Shown here piece after piece: positions 54,564 to 64,000 of a DNA stretch of 64,000 nt. A program made the translations under genes and the position numbers. Origin of the DNA: Flammeovirgaceae bacterium UBA976 (lineage in GTDB: Bacteria; Bacteroidota; Bacteroidia; Cytophagales; Cyclobacteriaceae); contig DBBU01000049.1 in NCBI GenBank assembly GCA_002292365.1, positions 1 to 64,000 on the forward strand, given 5' to 3'. The notes beneath the pieces were generated by a model that was given only the letters and a program-made list of their open reading frames with translations, searched no databases and was not told the origin of the DNA. Position 1 is the stretch's first letter. Every line of letters begins with the position of its first letter.

Positions 54564-55391
54564 ATGACAAGCGCCTCCATAATTATTTCATTTTATAATA
54601 AGACTGATTATCTGAAAGCTGTTTTAGCAGGATTCGAAAGGCAAACCCACAAAAAATTCGAAATACTTATTGCCGATGATGGTAGTAAGGCCTCTGTTGT
54701 CGATGAGGTAAAAAAAATCATAGCAGCTTCACCTTTAACGATAACACATGTTTGGCATACGGACAACGGATGGCAAAAAAATAAAATTCTCAATCGAGCA
54801 ATTAAAAAGAGTAAATACGACTATTTGATTTTTATCGATGGTGATTGCATACCCCACAAGGCATTTGTTCACGAACATTTAATCAATTCTGAGTCAAATG
54901 CTATTTTAGCGGGTCGCAGGGTCTTCTTGAGTGAAAAATTTACCAATAGCCTAAAAACAAATCAAATAAAAAATGGATATTTAGAAAACATTTTCAGACT
55001 ATTCTTGATGAAATCAATCTCATGGTATTTGGGTATTTACTTGGGTAAATTTTCAATCAAAAAAATAATCCTCAGAAAAAAAGGTCGACATGTCAAAGGA
55101 TGTAACATGTCTCTCTATAAAGAAGCACTATTCTTAATAAATGGATTTGATGAACGCTATGTTCATCCTACCATTGGAGAGGATGATGATATCGAATGTC
55201 GATTAAAGAATGCAGGCTTTTACGTAAAAAACCTGAAATATCTCGCTATTCAATACCATCTTCATCACAAATTATTGTCAAGAGAAATGAATCATGAAAA
55301 CAAGAAACTCATCACTGTTGTCATGAAACAAAAAACAATTTCAACTCCATATGGCTTAAACCAGGAAAAAAGAATAAATCAATACCTATAA
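54564..55391 (+). CDS. GT2-family glycosyltransferase
   Basis: Inverting GT-A transferase, about 275 residues from the ATG at 54564 ([17 protein letters not shown]). Nucleotide-sugar site ILIADDGSK and the metal-binding DGDC ([11 protein letters not shown]); the C-terminal galactosyltransferase-like segment [22 protein letters not shown] and [14 protein letters not shown]. No membrane helices, so a cytoplasmic step. Its end overlaps convergent ahcY by 13 bases. Substrate unknown. Confidence 0.92.
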   Translation: MTSASIIISFYNKTDYLKAVLAGFERQTHKKFEILIADDGSKASVVDEVKKIIAASPLTITHVWHTDNGWQKNKILNRAIKKSKYDYLIFIDGDCIPHKAFVHEHLINSESNAILAGRRVFLSEKFTNSLKTNQIKNGYLENIFRLFLMKSISWYLGIYLGKFSIKKIILRKKGRHVKGCNMSLYKEALFLINGFDERYVHPTIGEDDDIECRLKNAGFYVKNLKYLAIQYHLHHKLLSREMNHENKKLITVVMKQKTISTPYGLNQEKRINQYL

Positions 55392-56677
55392 TTTTCTGGC
55401 TTAAAAGGTCCTTCAACGGGAACAGATATATAATCGGCTTGCTCCGAAGTCAATAAATCCAATTCCACACCAATTTTAGCGAGATGCAAGGCTGCCACTT
55501 TCTCATCCAAATGTTTAGGTAAGGTGTAAACTACTTTTTCATAATTTTCTATTTTCGTCCACAACTCGATCTGCGCCAATACTTGATTGGTAAACGAATT
55601 GGACATCACAAATGAAGGATGGCCTGTAGCACAACCCAAATTCACTAATCTACCTTCTGCCAACAAAATGATATCATTTCCATTCACATTATACAAATCC
55701 ACTTGTGGCTTTATTTCAACCTTAGTGTTTCCGTGATTGTCATTCAACCAAGCCACATCAATTTCATTGTCAAAATGTCCGATGTTGCAGACAATGGTTT
55801 TGTCATTCATTTTCTCAAAATACGCACCATGAATAATATTTTTGTTGCCTGTAGCAGTTATTATGATGTTGGCTCGTGGAATAGAATCTGCCATTTTTTT
55901 GACTTCATAGCCATCCATAGCAGCTTGCAAAGCACATATTGGGTCGATTTCAGTTATAATTACCCTGACACCAGCACCTCTGAGTGAAGCAGCTGAACCT
56001 TTGCCAACATCTCCATATCCTGCTACGATCGCCACTTTACCAGCAAGCATTACATCAGTAGCTCTTCTGATGGCATCTACTAAGGATTCTTGACACCCAT
56101 ACTTATTATCGAACTTTGATTTTGTCACCGAATCATTAACATTGATTGACGGTAATAATAGAGTTCCATTCTTCATTCTTTCATACAATCGGTGCACTCC
56201 TGTAGTCGTTTCTTCAGAAAGACCATTAATGTTTTCGGTCAGTTCAGGATATCTGTCAAAAACCATATTGGTTAAGTCTCCGCCGTCATCTAAAATCATA
56301 TTCAAAGGTTTTCCCTCAGGAAACGCAAAAAGCGTTTGCTCAATACACCAATCAAATTCCTCTTCATTCATCCCCTTCCAAGCATAAACGGGAATCCCTG
56401 CTGCTGCGACGGCTGCCGCTGCGTGATCCTGAGTAGAGAAAATATTACAAGATGACCAAGTCACCTCTGCTCCCAAAGCCTTAAGGGTTTCAATTAATAC
56501 CGCAGTTTGAATGGTCATATGTAAACAGCCTGCGATCCGTGCTCCCTTGAGTGGTTTGGAAACTCCAAATTCTTCTCTAAGTGCCATCAAGCCCGGCATT
56601 TCTGCCTCAGCTAATTGAATTTCTTTTCTGCCCCAATCGGCTAATGCTAAATCTTTAACTTTATAATTTTCTTTCAC
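55379..56677 (-). CDS. ahcY: Adenosylhomocysteinase
   Basis: Hydrolyses S-adenosylhomocysteine to adenosine and homocysteine, clearing methylation product. 432 residues: [42 protein letters not shown], the NAD-binding [15 protein letters not shown] and the C-terminal [10 protein letters not shown] with the cofactor-binding Lys and Tyr. The start codon is GTG at 56677 ([15 protein letters not shown]); no ATG is available. Lies 51 bases after birA. Confidence 0.98.
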   Translation of the reverse strand: MKENYKVKDLALADWGRKEIQLAEAEMPGLMALREEFGVSKPLKGARIAGCLHMTIQTAVLIETLKALGAEVTWSSCNIFSTQDHAAAAVAAAGIPVYAWKGMNEEEFDWCIEQTLFAFPEGKPLNMILDDGGDLTNMVFDRYPELTENINGLSEETTTGVHRLYERMKNGTLLLPSINVNDSVTKSKFDNKYGCQESLVDAIRRATDVMLAGKVAIVAGYGDVGKGSAASLRGAGVRVIITEIDPICALQAAMDGYEVKKMADSIPRANIIITATGNKNIIHGAYFEKMNDKTIVCNIGHFDNEIDVAWLNDNHGNTKVEIKPQVDLYNVNGNDIILLAEGRLVNLGCATGHPSFVMSNSFTNQVLAQIELWTKIENYEKVVYTLPKHLDEKVAALHLAKIGVELDLLTSEQADYISVPVEGPFKPENYRY

Positions 56678-56728
56678 AGTTTTCTTAATTTTTATGCAAG
56701 ATTAAAGTAACTATTTTTCTCCAAGAAA

Positions 56729-57487
56729 TTATTTGATGAAAATCAACTCTTTGTGATTGAAGATTCTGTCTTTGCCTCTTATTTCTACGATCAGCTGACC
56801 GCGATCATTGATACCTTTAATTTTCCCTTCCATCGGTTCCCCTTGAACCCTGAATTTATGCTTTTCATTTCTCCAAAAAAGGAGGGCATGATACTTGAGA
56901 ATAATTTCCTCATATTGTTTGTTTTTTAGCCTTTGGAACCACTTCTCCATATATAATAAAATGAGCTCCATTACCTTATCTCTGTTTTGGAAGATACCTG
57001 TTTCCAGTAAAACAGATGTAGCTTTCATTGTTCCAAATTCCTGCTGATTGATATTGATACCGACTCCTATGATCACGTGATCAATGCTTTTTTTGGATAC
57101 GGAGGCTTCTATCAAAATCCCTGCAATTTTGTTCGCGCCCACAAAGATATCATTAGGCCATTTAATTTTCACATCATTAATCATGAAATGACTCAGCGCA
57201 TCGGTAACAGCCAAACCCTGGATAATTGTCAAATAATATTGTTGATGCAAAGACAGAAAAGTGGGGTTTAACAAGACGCTCATTAAAATATTTTTCCCCT
57301 TTTGACTTACCCATCGACCGTTTAATTGTCCACGTCCTTTGATTTGAAAATCTGCCATTACGACCGTTCCTTCCTCTAAGATCGTTTTTTTCAAAAATGT
57401 CTGCATTTCAGTATTGGTCGAGTGACATTGTGGCAGATAAATCACATTTTTTCCCATAAATTGTGTTTTGGCAAAGAATTTATGCAT
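56729..57487 (-). CDS. birA: Biotin-[acetyl-CoA-carboxylase] ligase
   Basis: Attaches biotin to carrier-protein lysines. 252 residues, catalytic domain only: no N-terminal helix-turn-helix, so it is not a repressor. Motifs GRGQLNGRWVSQKGKNILMS (biotinyl-AMP site, normally GRGRxGRxW), IKWPNDIFVG and IIGVGININQ are present; the C-terminal SH3-like domain has GEPMEGKIKGI. It remains intact although one biotin carrier 8 kb away is dead. Confidence 0.95.
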   Translation of the reverse strand: MHKFFAKTQFMGKNVIYLPQCHSTNTEMQTFLKKTILEEGTVVMADFQIKGRGQLNGRWVSQKGKNILMSVLLNPTFLSLHQQYYLTIIQGLAVTDALSHFMINDVKIKWPNDIFVGANKIAGILIEASVSKKSIDHVIIGVGININQQEFGTMKATSVLLETGIFQNRDKVMELILLYMEKWFQRLKNKQYEEIILKYHALLFWRNEKHKFRVQGEPMEGKIKGINDRGQLIVEIRGKDRIFNHKELIFIK

Positions 57488-57508
57488 GGTCTGTGTAATT
57501 AGTTACAG

Positions 57509-57516
57509 CAAATTTA
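57509..57516 (-). promoter_or_regulatory. Possible -7 element for birA
   Basis: Minus-strand TAAATTTG fits TAnnTTTG 21 bases before the birA start; no -33 element at the usual distance was found. Confidence 0.35.
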
Positions 57517-57532
57517 AGTATACAAAAATTGA

Positions 57533-57934
57533 ATGAATAAAATTGGGGGGCAGGTGACGAGTAAAGCATTGAGTGAATGGATTTCGCAGGGAATGATAGA
57601 AAAGAAAGCAACTGACATTCAAGTTTTTGATTTAAGAGCCGTTCAACACGCCATTGCTGATTTTTTTGTTTTGTGCTCTGGTAATTCCGATACCCATATT
57701 GATTCAATTTCCCAAACAATCGAAAGATATGTCTTCGATATGGCAAGACAAAAACCTTGGCACAAGGAAGGATATTCGAATAAAGAGTGGTTATTGATTG
57801 ATTTTGTAGATGTGGTAGCGCATGTTTTCAATAAGGAGAAAAGAGCATTTTATGACTTAGAGAAATTGTGGGCAGACGCAAAAATTTCTATTTTAAAAGA
57901 CTCAGTAGAACAAAATATAAAAACCAACGTCTGA
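57533..57934 (+). CDS. rsfS: Ribosome silencing factor RsfS
   Basis: DUF143/RsfS family, 133 residues; binds L14 and blocks subunit joining under starvation. Conserved segments: KKATDIQVFDLR, IADFFVLCSGNSDTHIDSI, GYSNKEWLLIDFVDVVAHVF and YDLEKLWADA. Divergent from birA and 27 bases before ftsH, the usual pair in this phylum. Confidence 0.96.
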   Translation: MNKIGGQVTSKALSEWISQGMIEKKATDIQVFDLRAVQHAIADFFVLCSGNSDTHIDSISQTIERYVFDMARQKPWHKEGYSNKEWLLIDFVDVVAHVFNKEKRAFYDLEKLWADAKISILKDSVEQNIKTNV

Positions 57935-57961
57935 TATAACTAAGATAAAATTATAAAATAG

Positions 57962-60052
57962 ATGAAAAAGACACCAAGGTCTAAAAAAAATATAATGGGA
58001 GATCCCAATCGGGGTAATTATCAAATTTGGATCATTAGCGCGTTGCTGGCAGCCATTATGGGATTTACGTATTTCAGTAAAAGCAATGCTGCGTTTACCA
58101 TTACTGAAAGAAGGTTTGAGGAAATGCTGCTCAGTAATGATGTGGAAAAAGTTATTTTAATCAAAAATAAAGATCTTGTTGAAGTAACGCTCAAGCCAGA
58201 TGCTCTACAAAACAGCAAATATAAATTAGAACTGGAGGATAATCATCTGATCAATGGCCCCCACTACAAATTTAAAATTGTGGACGCCAAGATCTTCAAT
58301 GACAATTTTAATCGTATCCAAGACAAAATTTCTGAGGAGCGACGACTAAACTATGAAATAGAAGAAAGGCAAGGCTTAGAAGACCTCTTTTTTAATTATG
58401 GTTTCATCTTCTTGCTTTTGTTTGGTTTTTGGTTCCTCATGAGACGAATGTCCGGTGGCGCTGGGCCTGGGGGGCAGATTTTTAATATTGGTAAGTCTAA
58501 AGCCGCTTTATTTGATGCTGAAAATCAAGTGAAAATAACCTTTAAAGATGCTGCCGGCCTAGAAGAAGCGAAAGAAGAAATAAAAGAAATTGTTGATTTT
58601 CTTCAGAACCCAGGTAAGTTCACTAAATTAGGAGGTAAAATACCGAAAGGAGCTTTATTAGTAGGCCCTCCTGGGACAGGGAAAACTTTATTGGCTAAAG
58701 CTGTCGCAGGTGAAGCTGCTGTTCCCTTTTTCACCTTATCTGGATCTGATTTTGTTGAAATGTTTGTCGGTGTGGGTGCAGCTCGGGTGAGAGACTTGTT
58801 TAAACAAGCCAAGGAAAAGGCTCCTTGTATCATATTTATTGATGAGATCGACGCCATTGGACGTTCACGGGGCAAAGGACAAATGCCTGGTTCCAATGAT
58901 GAACGTGAAAATACCTTGAACTCTCTGCTGGTCGAGATGGATGGCTTTGCTACCGACGCAGGGGTGATCATTCTAGCAGCGACCAATAGGCCTGATGTAT
59001 TGGATTCAGCTTTACTCCGCCCCGGTCGTTTCGATCGACAAATAAGTATTGATAAACCAGATATTGTGGGTCGAGATGCCATCTTTAAGGTCCATCTAAA
59101 ACCCATAAAATTTAACAAAGAAGTCGATTCGCGCAAGTTGGCCTCCCAAACGCCTGGTTTTGCAGGTGCTGAAATTGCCAATGTTTGCAATGAGGCCGCA
59201 TTAATTGCTGCACGAAAAAATAAAGAAAATGTCGAAATGGTTGATTTTCAAGATGCCATTGATCGAGTCATTGGTGGCTTAGAAAAGAAAAATAAAATTA
59301 TTTCGCCAGTAGAAAAGAAAATTGTTGCCTATCATGAGGCAGGACATGCCATCTCGGGTTGGTTTCTTGAGCATGCAGATCCATTGGTCAAAGTAAGTAT
59401 TGTGCCTAGAGGTATTGCTGCGCTAGGTTACGCACAATATCTGCCAAAAGAGCAGTTCTTGTATCAGACAGAGCAATTGATGGATGAAATGTGTATGGCT
59501 TTAGGTGGGCGAGCTGCAGAGGAAATAAAATTTGCAAAAATTTCTACGGGTGCATTAAGTGACTTAGAAAGAATTACCAAAATGGCTTATTCTATCGTCT
59601 CTGTTTATGGTATGAATAGTAAGCTTGGGAATGTTTCCTTTTATGATTCTAAACAATCAGAATACAATTTCAATAAGCCGTATTCAGATGCTACTGCCGA
59701 ACTCATTGATGAAGAAGTCAAAAAGTTAATCAGTGATGCTTACAAAAGAACTGTGAATTTACTCAAAAAACATCAGGCAGAACTCGAAATAGTGGCTAAA
59801 GAATTGTTGGATAAAGAAATTATTTTTCAAGCAGATCTAGAAAGACTCATTGGAAAACGACCGTTTGAACAACCTACTACATACCAAGCCTTTGCTGATC
59901 AAGAAGATCCTAAAAAAGTAGAAGATCCTGATCAAGAGGGGGGGGTAGATAATGTAGTTGATGAATTGAAAAGGAATATTCTTTCCGAAATTAAGGAAGA
60001 GGAGTCCGGCCCTCCCAAAAAATCTACCACAGAATCTGATGATATTAAATAG
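57962..60052 (+). CDS. ftsH: ATP-dependent zinc metalloprotease FtsH
   Basis: Membrane-anchored AAA+ protease for quality control and LpxC turnover. 696 residues: membrane segment near 20-38 ([17 protein letters not shown]), periplasmic domain, second segment near 145-160 ([13 protein letters not shown]), Walker [14 protein letters not shown] near 234, Walker [32 protein letters not shown], and zinc motif HEAGH near 458. The C-terminus is an acidic, Ser/Lys-rich tail. A terminator follows. Confidence 0.98.
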   Translation: MKKTPRSKKNIMGDPNRGNYQIWIISALLAAIMGFTYFSKSNAAFTITERRFEEMLLSNDVEKVILIKNKDLVEVTLKPDALQNSKYKLELEDNHLINGPHYKFKIVDAKIFNDNFNRIQDKISEERRLNYEIEERQGLEDLFFNYGFIFLLLFGFWFLMRRMSGGAGPGGQIFNIGKSKAALFDAENQVKITFKDAAGLEEAKEEIKEIVDFLQNPGKFTKLGGKIPKGALLVGPPGTGKTLLAKAVAGEAAVPFFTLSGSDFVEMFVGVGAARVRDLFKQAKEKAPCIIFIDEIDAIGRSRGKGQMPGSNDERENTLNSLLVEMDGFATDAGVIILAATNRPDVLDSALLRPGRFDRQISIDKPDIVGRDAIFKVHLKPIKFNKEVDSRKLASQTPGFAGAEIANVCNEAALIAARKNKENVEMVDFQDAIDRVIGGLEKKNKIISPVEKKIVAYHEAGHAISGWFLEHADPLVKVSIVPRGIAALGYAQYLPKEQFLYQTEQLMDEMCMALGGRAAEEIKFAKISTGALSDLERITKMAYSIVSVYGMNSKLGNVSFYDSKQSEYNFNKPYSDATAELIDEEVKKLISDAYKRTVNLLKKHQAELEIVAKELLDKEIIFQADLERLIGKRPFEQPTTYQAFADQEDPKKVEDPDQEGGVDNVVDELKRNILSEIKEEESGPPKKSTTESDDIK

Positions 60053-60077
60053 GTCTATCAGATAATCATACTAAATT

Positions 60078-60100
60078 GGCCTTTCAAAAAGGCCTTTTTT
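60078..60100 (+). terminator. Terminator after ftsH, abutting the lpxH start codon
   Basis: GGCCTTT / AAAGGCC stem with a 3-base loop, followed by six T that run directly into the ATG at 60101. It begins 25 bases after the ftsH stop. The absence of space before the next start codon is unusual. Confidence 0.8.
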
Positions 60101-60880
60101 ATGCAGAAGCTAACCATAGATCTTGATCAAAATAAAAAAATATTCTTCGCAAGTGATTTCCATCTAGGTTCACCCAATAAAGAACAAAGTCGATCACGAG
60201 AGAAAAAAATAATCCGCTGGCTCGACGCTGTCGAAAAAGATGCAGCTGCCATTTTATTAGTAGGTGATCTTTTTGATTTTTGGTTTGAATATGATTATGT
60301 GGTTCCCAAAGGATTCGTTCGGTTTTTGAATAAATTAGCAGCATTCAGTGATAAGGGAATTCCTGTTTATATCTTTCATGGCAATCATGACATGTGGATG
60401 TTTGACTATTTAGAAACTGAAATTGGAGCTACTGTTTTTTCAGATCCTATCGAGCTAATAGTAAATGATAAGCTCCTTTTTGTAGGACACGGAGATGGAC
60501 TAGGTCCAGGCGACTATACTTTTAAGGCCCTACGTAAAGTTTTCAAAAATAAGATAACCCAATGGCTCTTTAAATGGATTCATCCTGATGTTGGTGTTGG
60601 GCTTGCGAACAAATGGTCTTCGAGAAGTCGAATCAACAATGAGATAGAAAGTCAAGAAATCAATAAAGAAAAAGAATGGCTATTTTTATACTCACGAAAA
60701 TTAGAATCTGATCGGCATTTTGACTTCTATGTCTTTGGACATCGACACCTACCCTTAGCATTGGAAATAAATAAAACATCTACTTATATTAATCTTGGAG
60801 AATGGCTACATTTTAACTCATTTGGGGTGTTTGATGGTAAAAATTTTCTAATTGATTATTTTGAATCTGATGCCAATTGA
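60101..60880 (+). CDS. lpxH: LpxH-type UDP-2,3-diacylglucosamine diphosphatase
   Basis: Calcineurin-like phosphoesterase that releases lipid X from UDP-diacylglucosamine in lipid A synthesis. 259 residues with all metal motifs: SDFHLGSPN near 18, GDLFDFWFEYD, FHGNHDMW, FVGHGDGLGPGD and FGHRHLPL. The N-terminus KLTIDLDQNKKIFFASDF is natural for the family and no later Met precedes the first motif, so the ATG directly after the terminator is accepted. Leads a three-gene plus-strand run. Confidence 0.9.
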   Translation: MQKLTIDLDQNKKIFFASDFHLGSPNKEQSRSREKKIIRWLDAVEKDAAAILLVGDLFDFWFEYDYVVPKGFVRFLNKLAAFSDKGIPVYIFHGNHDMWMFDYLETEIGATVFSDPIELIVNDKLLFVGHGDGLGPGDYTFKALRKVFKNKITQWLFKWIHPDVGVGLANKWSSRSRINNEIESQEINKEKEWLFLYSRKLESDRHFDFYVFGHRHLPLALEINKTSTYINLGEWLHFNSFGVFDGKNFLIDYFESDAN

Positions 60881-60946
60881 ATAAGTCATAGAAATATTTT
60901 TACCTTTAATCATCGGAATGACGCAGCGCTCATCTTACAAGACAAA

Positions 60947-62020
60947 ATGAATTTTGTTTTCATCGTACAAGGGGAAGGCAGAGGACACATGACTCAGGCC
61001 ATTGCACTGAGTAAAATTCTCAGAAAAAATAATCATACATTATCAAAAATCATCATTGGCACAAGTCCGTCCCGAAGCATCCCTGCATATTTTATTCGTA
61101 AAATAGGTGCCCCAGTTATTCAACTTGAAAGCCCTAATTTTGTTAAGGATAAGAAACAGAAATCTATCAATCTTTCTCTGACGCTTTTTCAAACCTTATG
61201 GAAGAGCAATACCTATCGAAAAAATATAAAAATTTTATCTCACATTATTGCTGATGAAAATCCTGATATTATTATCAATTTTTACGACTTTTTAGCAGGG
61301 ATGTATAATTTTTGGTATCGTCCCAAGTCAAAGTTTATTTGTATCGCCCATCAGTATTTAATAAGTCATCCTGAGTTTACATTTCCCAAAGGAAAAATCA
61401 TGGATCGAATGATTCTTATATTGGCCAATCATATTACTAAACTCAATGCTGATAAAGTACTGGCGCTGTCCTTCCGATATTTTAAAGAAAGTATGACAAA
61501 AAATATTATTGTTACCCCTCCCTTATTAAGAGACGAAGTACTTGAGATAAATATCAAAACAGGAGATTATTTACTGATCTATATAGTTAATGCAGGATAT
61601 GGAGAGGAAATCGAATCCTTTCATCGAAAAAATCCTGATATACCCCTTATTTGTTTTTGGGATAATGATAAAAAACCAATTAAATATGTAATCTGTGAAA
61701 ACTTAATTTTTCATCAACTCAATGATCAATTATTTTTAGAAAAAATGGCAGCTTGCAAAGGTTTTATTACCACGGCTGGTTTTGAATCTGTTTGTGAAGC
61801 CATGTATTTAGGCAAGGCCACCTTAATGATTCCTGTAAAAGGTCATTATGAGCAGGCGTGTAATGCGATCGATGCTGCGAAAGCCGGTGCGGGTATTGCA
61901 GGGTCAAGTTTTGATTTAACCCCTTTGATTGATTACTTTCCACAATACAAAAACATAAAAATCCAATTTCAACCATGGGTGGCCAAGGGTGAAAATATAT
62001 TTATTCAACATTTGACGTAG
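60947..62020 (+). CDS. Glycosyltransferase-like protein (GT-B, MurG/GT28-like)
   Basis: 357-residue GT-B fold protein without signal peptide. The N-terminal GEGRGHMTQAIALSKIL is the acceptor-side glycine loop typical of MurG-like transferases; the C-terminal domain ends with ITTAGFESVCEAMYLGKATLMIPVKGHYEQACNA, the donor-binding region. Co-directional with lpxH (66-base gap), and its stop is immediately followed by the ATG of the next gene. A lipid or LPS glycosylation role is likely but substrates are unknown. Confidence 0.85.
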   Translation: MNFVFIVQGEGRGHMTQAIALSKILRKNNHTLSKIIIGTSPSRSIPAYFIRKIGAPVIQLESPNFVKDKKQKSINLSLTLFQTLWKSNTYRKNIKILSHIIADENPDIIINFYDFLAGMYNFWYRPKSKFICIAHQYLISHPEFTFPKGKIMDRMILILANHITKLNADKVLALSFRYFKESMTKNIIVTPPLLRDEVLEINIKTGDYLLIYIVNAGYGEEIESFHRKNPDIPLICFWDNDKKPIKYVICENLIFHQLNDQLFLEKMAACKGFITTAGFESVCEAMYLGKATLMIPVKGHYEQACNAIDAAKAGAGIAGSSFDLTPLIDYFPQYKNIKIQFQPWVAKGENIFIQHLT

Positions 62021-63064
62021 ATGGCTTTAATATCCAAAAAGAAAATTGCTTATCCTATAAGCGCTCAATTAAGATCCTACTTAAAAAAGTATCGAAAGGA
62101 TATAAACCTACCTATCACGTATCAAGATTTATTAAGATACAATAACAGTATCCCACTCTATGATTCAAAAGGGGCTGACACGCTTTGGGAAACCGTATTT
62201 TTCCCACAGGATGAAATGCAAGAAATACATTTTGCCCTCAAAAAAATTTATGCAATCATGCAATCAGGAGGAGATGTTAGCGTCATGAAGCACCTGTTTG
62301 TCGATCGTATCGATTTATGCACCTACGGGAATACAAAACCCTTCAGAATTAGAATGGTAAATAAAATTAATGACAATTTTGACTATTTTTATATTAAACA
62401 TGCCGACGCCTCAAGAGTATATGGTTTGGAGCTAGAAGACTTGCTAGCTCCAAACAGAATGAGATTCCTCATTAATGCAGAAACCTTAATAGAGGAGCAT
62501 GTCGTGGGTATTCCTGGGGAGCAGTTTATCAAAACGCGCCTCGAAGACCTCGATCTCAATAAAATCAGATTAACCAAAGAGTTTGTAAAATTTAATGAGC
62601 GCTGTTTTGTAAGACTCTTGGGTGATATGCATTCAAGTAATTTCGTAATAGATATAACTCCTGATTTCGAGGAAATAAGCTACCGACTACGGTCCATCGA
62701 TTTCGATCAACAATCCTATGAGGGAAGGAAATCCATTTATTTACCCAAATATTTTAAAGAAAATAATCCCATTATTAATCTAGGCTTTGGACTGATGACA
62801 CCAGAAACTGTTCAACAATACCAAAGAGAAGAAAGGTCTTTAATGGCCAATAGAGTCAAATCCTCTCAAGACCAAATCAATGAGCTGATTACAACAATGA
62901 AAATGGATCCCATTGCCCCTATTGAAAATGTCAAATCATTGGGCAAAGAGCTCGCTGCCTTTTATGAGGATAAGGATTTTTTAAAATGCTCAAGTATGGG
63001 AAGTCTTATAGAGAGAAGTTTGCTCATGCTCTTTGTAAAACCTGACCTTTACAAAGAGCGCTAA
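62021..63064 (+). CDS. Conserved protein with kinase-like motifs, unknown function
   Basis: 347 residues, soluble, no recognised Pfam-type name. It carries a phosphotransferase-like signature: LLGDMHSSN (Asp202, His204, Asn207) followed by IDFD (Asp227, Asp229), the arrangement of the catalytic and metal-binding loops of APH/fructosamine-kinase/HipA folds. Lys126 in FYIKHAD and the GLELED glutamates fit the ATP-binding lysine and its partner. The start abuts the stop of the upstream glycosyltransferase with no spacer, so the two proteins are probably made together. Kinase activity is inference from motifs only; a degenerate or non-kinase member is possible. Confidence 0.75.
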   Translation: MALISKKKIAYPISAQLRSYLKKYRKDINLPITYQDLLRYNNSIPLYDSKGADTLWETVFFPQDEMQEIHFALKKIYAIMQSGGDVSVMKHLFVDRIDLCTYGNTKPFRIRMVNKINDNFDYFYIKHADASRVYGLELEDLLAPNRMRFLINAETLIEEHVVGIPGEQFIKTRLEDLDLNKIRLTKEFVKFNERCFVRLLGDMHSSNFVIDITPDFEEISYRLRSIDFDQQSYEGRKSIYLPKYFKENNPIINLGFGLMTPETVQQYQREERSLMANRVKSSQDQINELITTMKMDPIAPIENVKSLGKELAAFYEDKDFLKCSSMGSLIERSLLMLFVKPDLYKER

Positions 63065-63067
63065 TTT

Positions 63068-64000
63068 TTAATTTATTAAACGCATACTTAAACTTGAGCC
63101 ATTGGCCTTATCAAAGGCTTTGATCAAAACAGCTCCATCAACCTTTATAGGTTGGGTATACAAAATAGAAGACACACTCGGTTCGCTACCATCAAGGGTG
63201 TAACGAACATCCATTCCATAAAGATGATTGATTTTGAGTAAGCCGTCCTCTTTAATTCCACCTGGTGGAGGAATGCGGTATTCGTATCCTCCATTGAAAT
63301 AGTTAAGCCTTGGTAATTCCTTGGAAGCCAATTTATAAACGAATCCCTGCCAGGCTTTCGTCTCTTGGTTTTCCCGATTCATGGGATCTTTGACTGTAGC
63401 CCATTGAGGATGAGCTGCCCATGCGCGCTCGGATAATCCAATGAGTCGAGGCAAATAATAATACTCTAGCATTTCATCAGACCCATTGAGCGTCTCGCTC
63501 CATAAATGCCCTTGAATACCAGAAATATTAGCCAACCCTTCCTTGGTTAATCTGACGAACTCTTTAAAATCAACAGCCGGATTAAAACGTTTTCCCAATG
63601 ATGAGCGCTTCGACGACCAGTACAAATTTTCTGGAATGAACTCCCATACTTTTCGGGTATCCACAAAACCTCCCCAATATGAGCCCTGCTCTCTAGGATC
63701 TTTAGTGTAGGCCATATCAAAATAAAGATTAGAAACATCGCACAATACGATGGGAAAGCCTGCATTAGCCAACCGATAACCCAAATCAATATTGTTGGAC
63801 AAATTATTCCAAACAAACGAGGTTACATTTTTCCCAATGAGGTCAAGATTCGGAGACCAAGATCCATCCTCATTGATATTCATAGCCACTTCTTCCCACC
63901 CTGCAGTGGCCAATCCTCGATCAGAAAGAATTTTATTAATGCGTCCGACAAAATAGCTTTGAAGTGACTTGGCATCATCGTATTGATCATTGATTGCTAG
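63068..64000 (-). CDS. GH20 beta-N-acetylhexosaminidase, C-terminal part
   Basis: The reading frame is open to the window edge, so the N-terminal domain and the catalytic Asp-Glu pair lie outside. What remains is the end of the GH20 barrel: GLATAGWEEV, SFVWNN, PIVLCDVSNLYFDMAY, YWGGFVDTRKVWEF and GIQGHLWSE, whose Trp and Glu line the GlcNAc pocket, then an RAWAAHPQW stretch. After about 200 residues a chitobiase-C-like domain follows (MDVRYTLDGSEPSVSS, ILIKAF-type strands). It would remove terminal GlcNAc from chito-oligosaccharides or glycans. Convergent with the kinase-like gene, 3 bases apart. Confidence 0.93.
   Translation of the reverse strand, partial: LAINDQYDDAKSLQSYFVGRINKILSDRGLATAGWEEVAMNINEDGSWSPNLDLIGKNVTSFVWNNLSNNIDLGYRLANAGFPIVLCDVSNLYFDMAYTKDPREQGSYWGGFVDTRKVWEFIPENLYWSSKRSSLGKRFNPAVDFKEFVRLTKEGLANISGIQGHLWSETLNGSDEMLEYYYLPRLIGLSERAWAAHPQWATVKDPMNRENQETKAWQGFVYKLASKELPRLNYFNGGYEYRIPPPGGIKEDGLLKINHLYGMDVRYTLDGSEPSVSSILYTQPIKVDGAVLIKAFDKANGSSLSMRLIN

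Noticed and set aside
58603-59190. 195-codon minus-strand ORF inside ftsH
   Set aside because: Antisense to the AAA+ domain; open only because of codon constraints on the real gene.

Overview
The window is a chromosomal segment of a member of the Bacteroidota, probably a free-living or marine lineage; I cannot place it to order. The evidence is: promoters of the TTTG / TAnnTTTG type in front of highly expressed operons; almost no Shine-Dalgarno sequences; a zinc-free L36 with the sequence type usual in this phylum; a GH97 glucosidase, a DUF1080 protein and a Tat-type Gfo/Idh/MocA oxidoreductase; and neighbour pairs typical of the phylum (rplQ-carA-eno-divIC, rsfS-ftsH, DUF3467 after rpoC).

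Layout. 1-6.1 kb: end of aroB, then aroA and a lipoprotein histidine phosphatase on the plus strand. These face a minus-strand group of two unusual SDR proteins, a TtcA-type tRNA thiolase and an M42 aminopeptidase. 6.1-12.6 kb: an accessory block with three exported carbohydrate-processing genes (GH97, DUF1080, Gfo/Idh/MocA), followed by decayed DNA holding a BspA-type repeat fragment and an ORF without a proper start. 12.6-15.6 kb: ppx/gppA-type phosphatase, Ldh-family dehydrogenase, a small outer-membrane barrel and a DivIC/FtsB protein. 15.7-48.6 kb: about 33 kb of nearly uninterrupted minus-strand information-processing genes. In transcription order these are tRNA-Tyr, tRNA-Gly, tRNA-Thr, tuf / tRNA-Trp, secE, nusG, rplKAJL, rpoBC, DUF3467 / rpsL, rpsG, fusA, rpsJ / rplC through the S10, spc and alpha genes to rplQ / carA, eno. 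At three of these junctions a hairpin terminator is followed within a few tens of bases by a fresh promoter. 48.6-52.8 kb: a dead biotin-carrier pseudogene, pyrH-frr, then minus-strand sigma factor, anti-sigma factor, gmk and nadD. 53.3-64 kb: two glycosyltransferases, ahcY, birA, rsfS-ftsH, an LpxH-type hydrolase with a glycosyltransferase and a kinase-like protein of unknown function, and the C-terminal part of a GH20 hexosaminidase running off the window.

Most of the window is core translation and transcription machinery. The less ordinary content is the exported GH97/DUF1080/oxidoreductase trio, the inactivated biotin carrier, the two SDR proteins without the catalytic Tyr-Lys pair, the terminator-promoter junctions (one with a possible leader peptide before rplC), and the lpxH / glycosyltransferase / kinase-like operon. 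I saw no CRISPR array, prophage, intact insertion sequence, rRNA gene or replication origin, and no clear previously undescribed multi-gene system. The best candidates are listed as findings with their limits.
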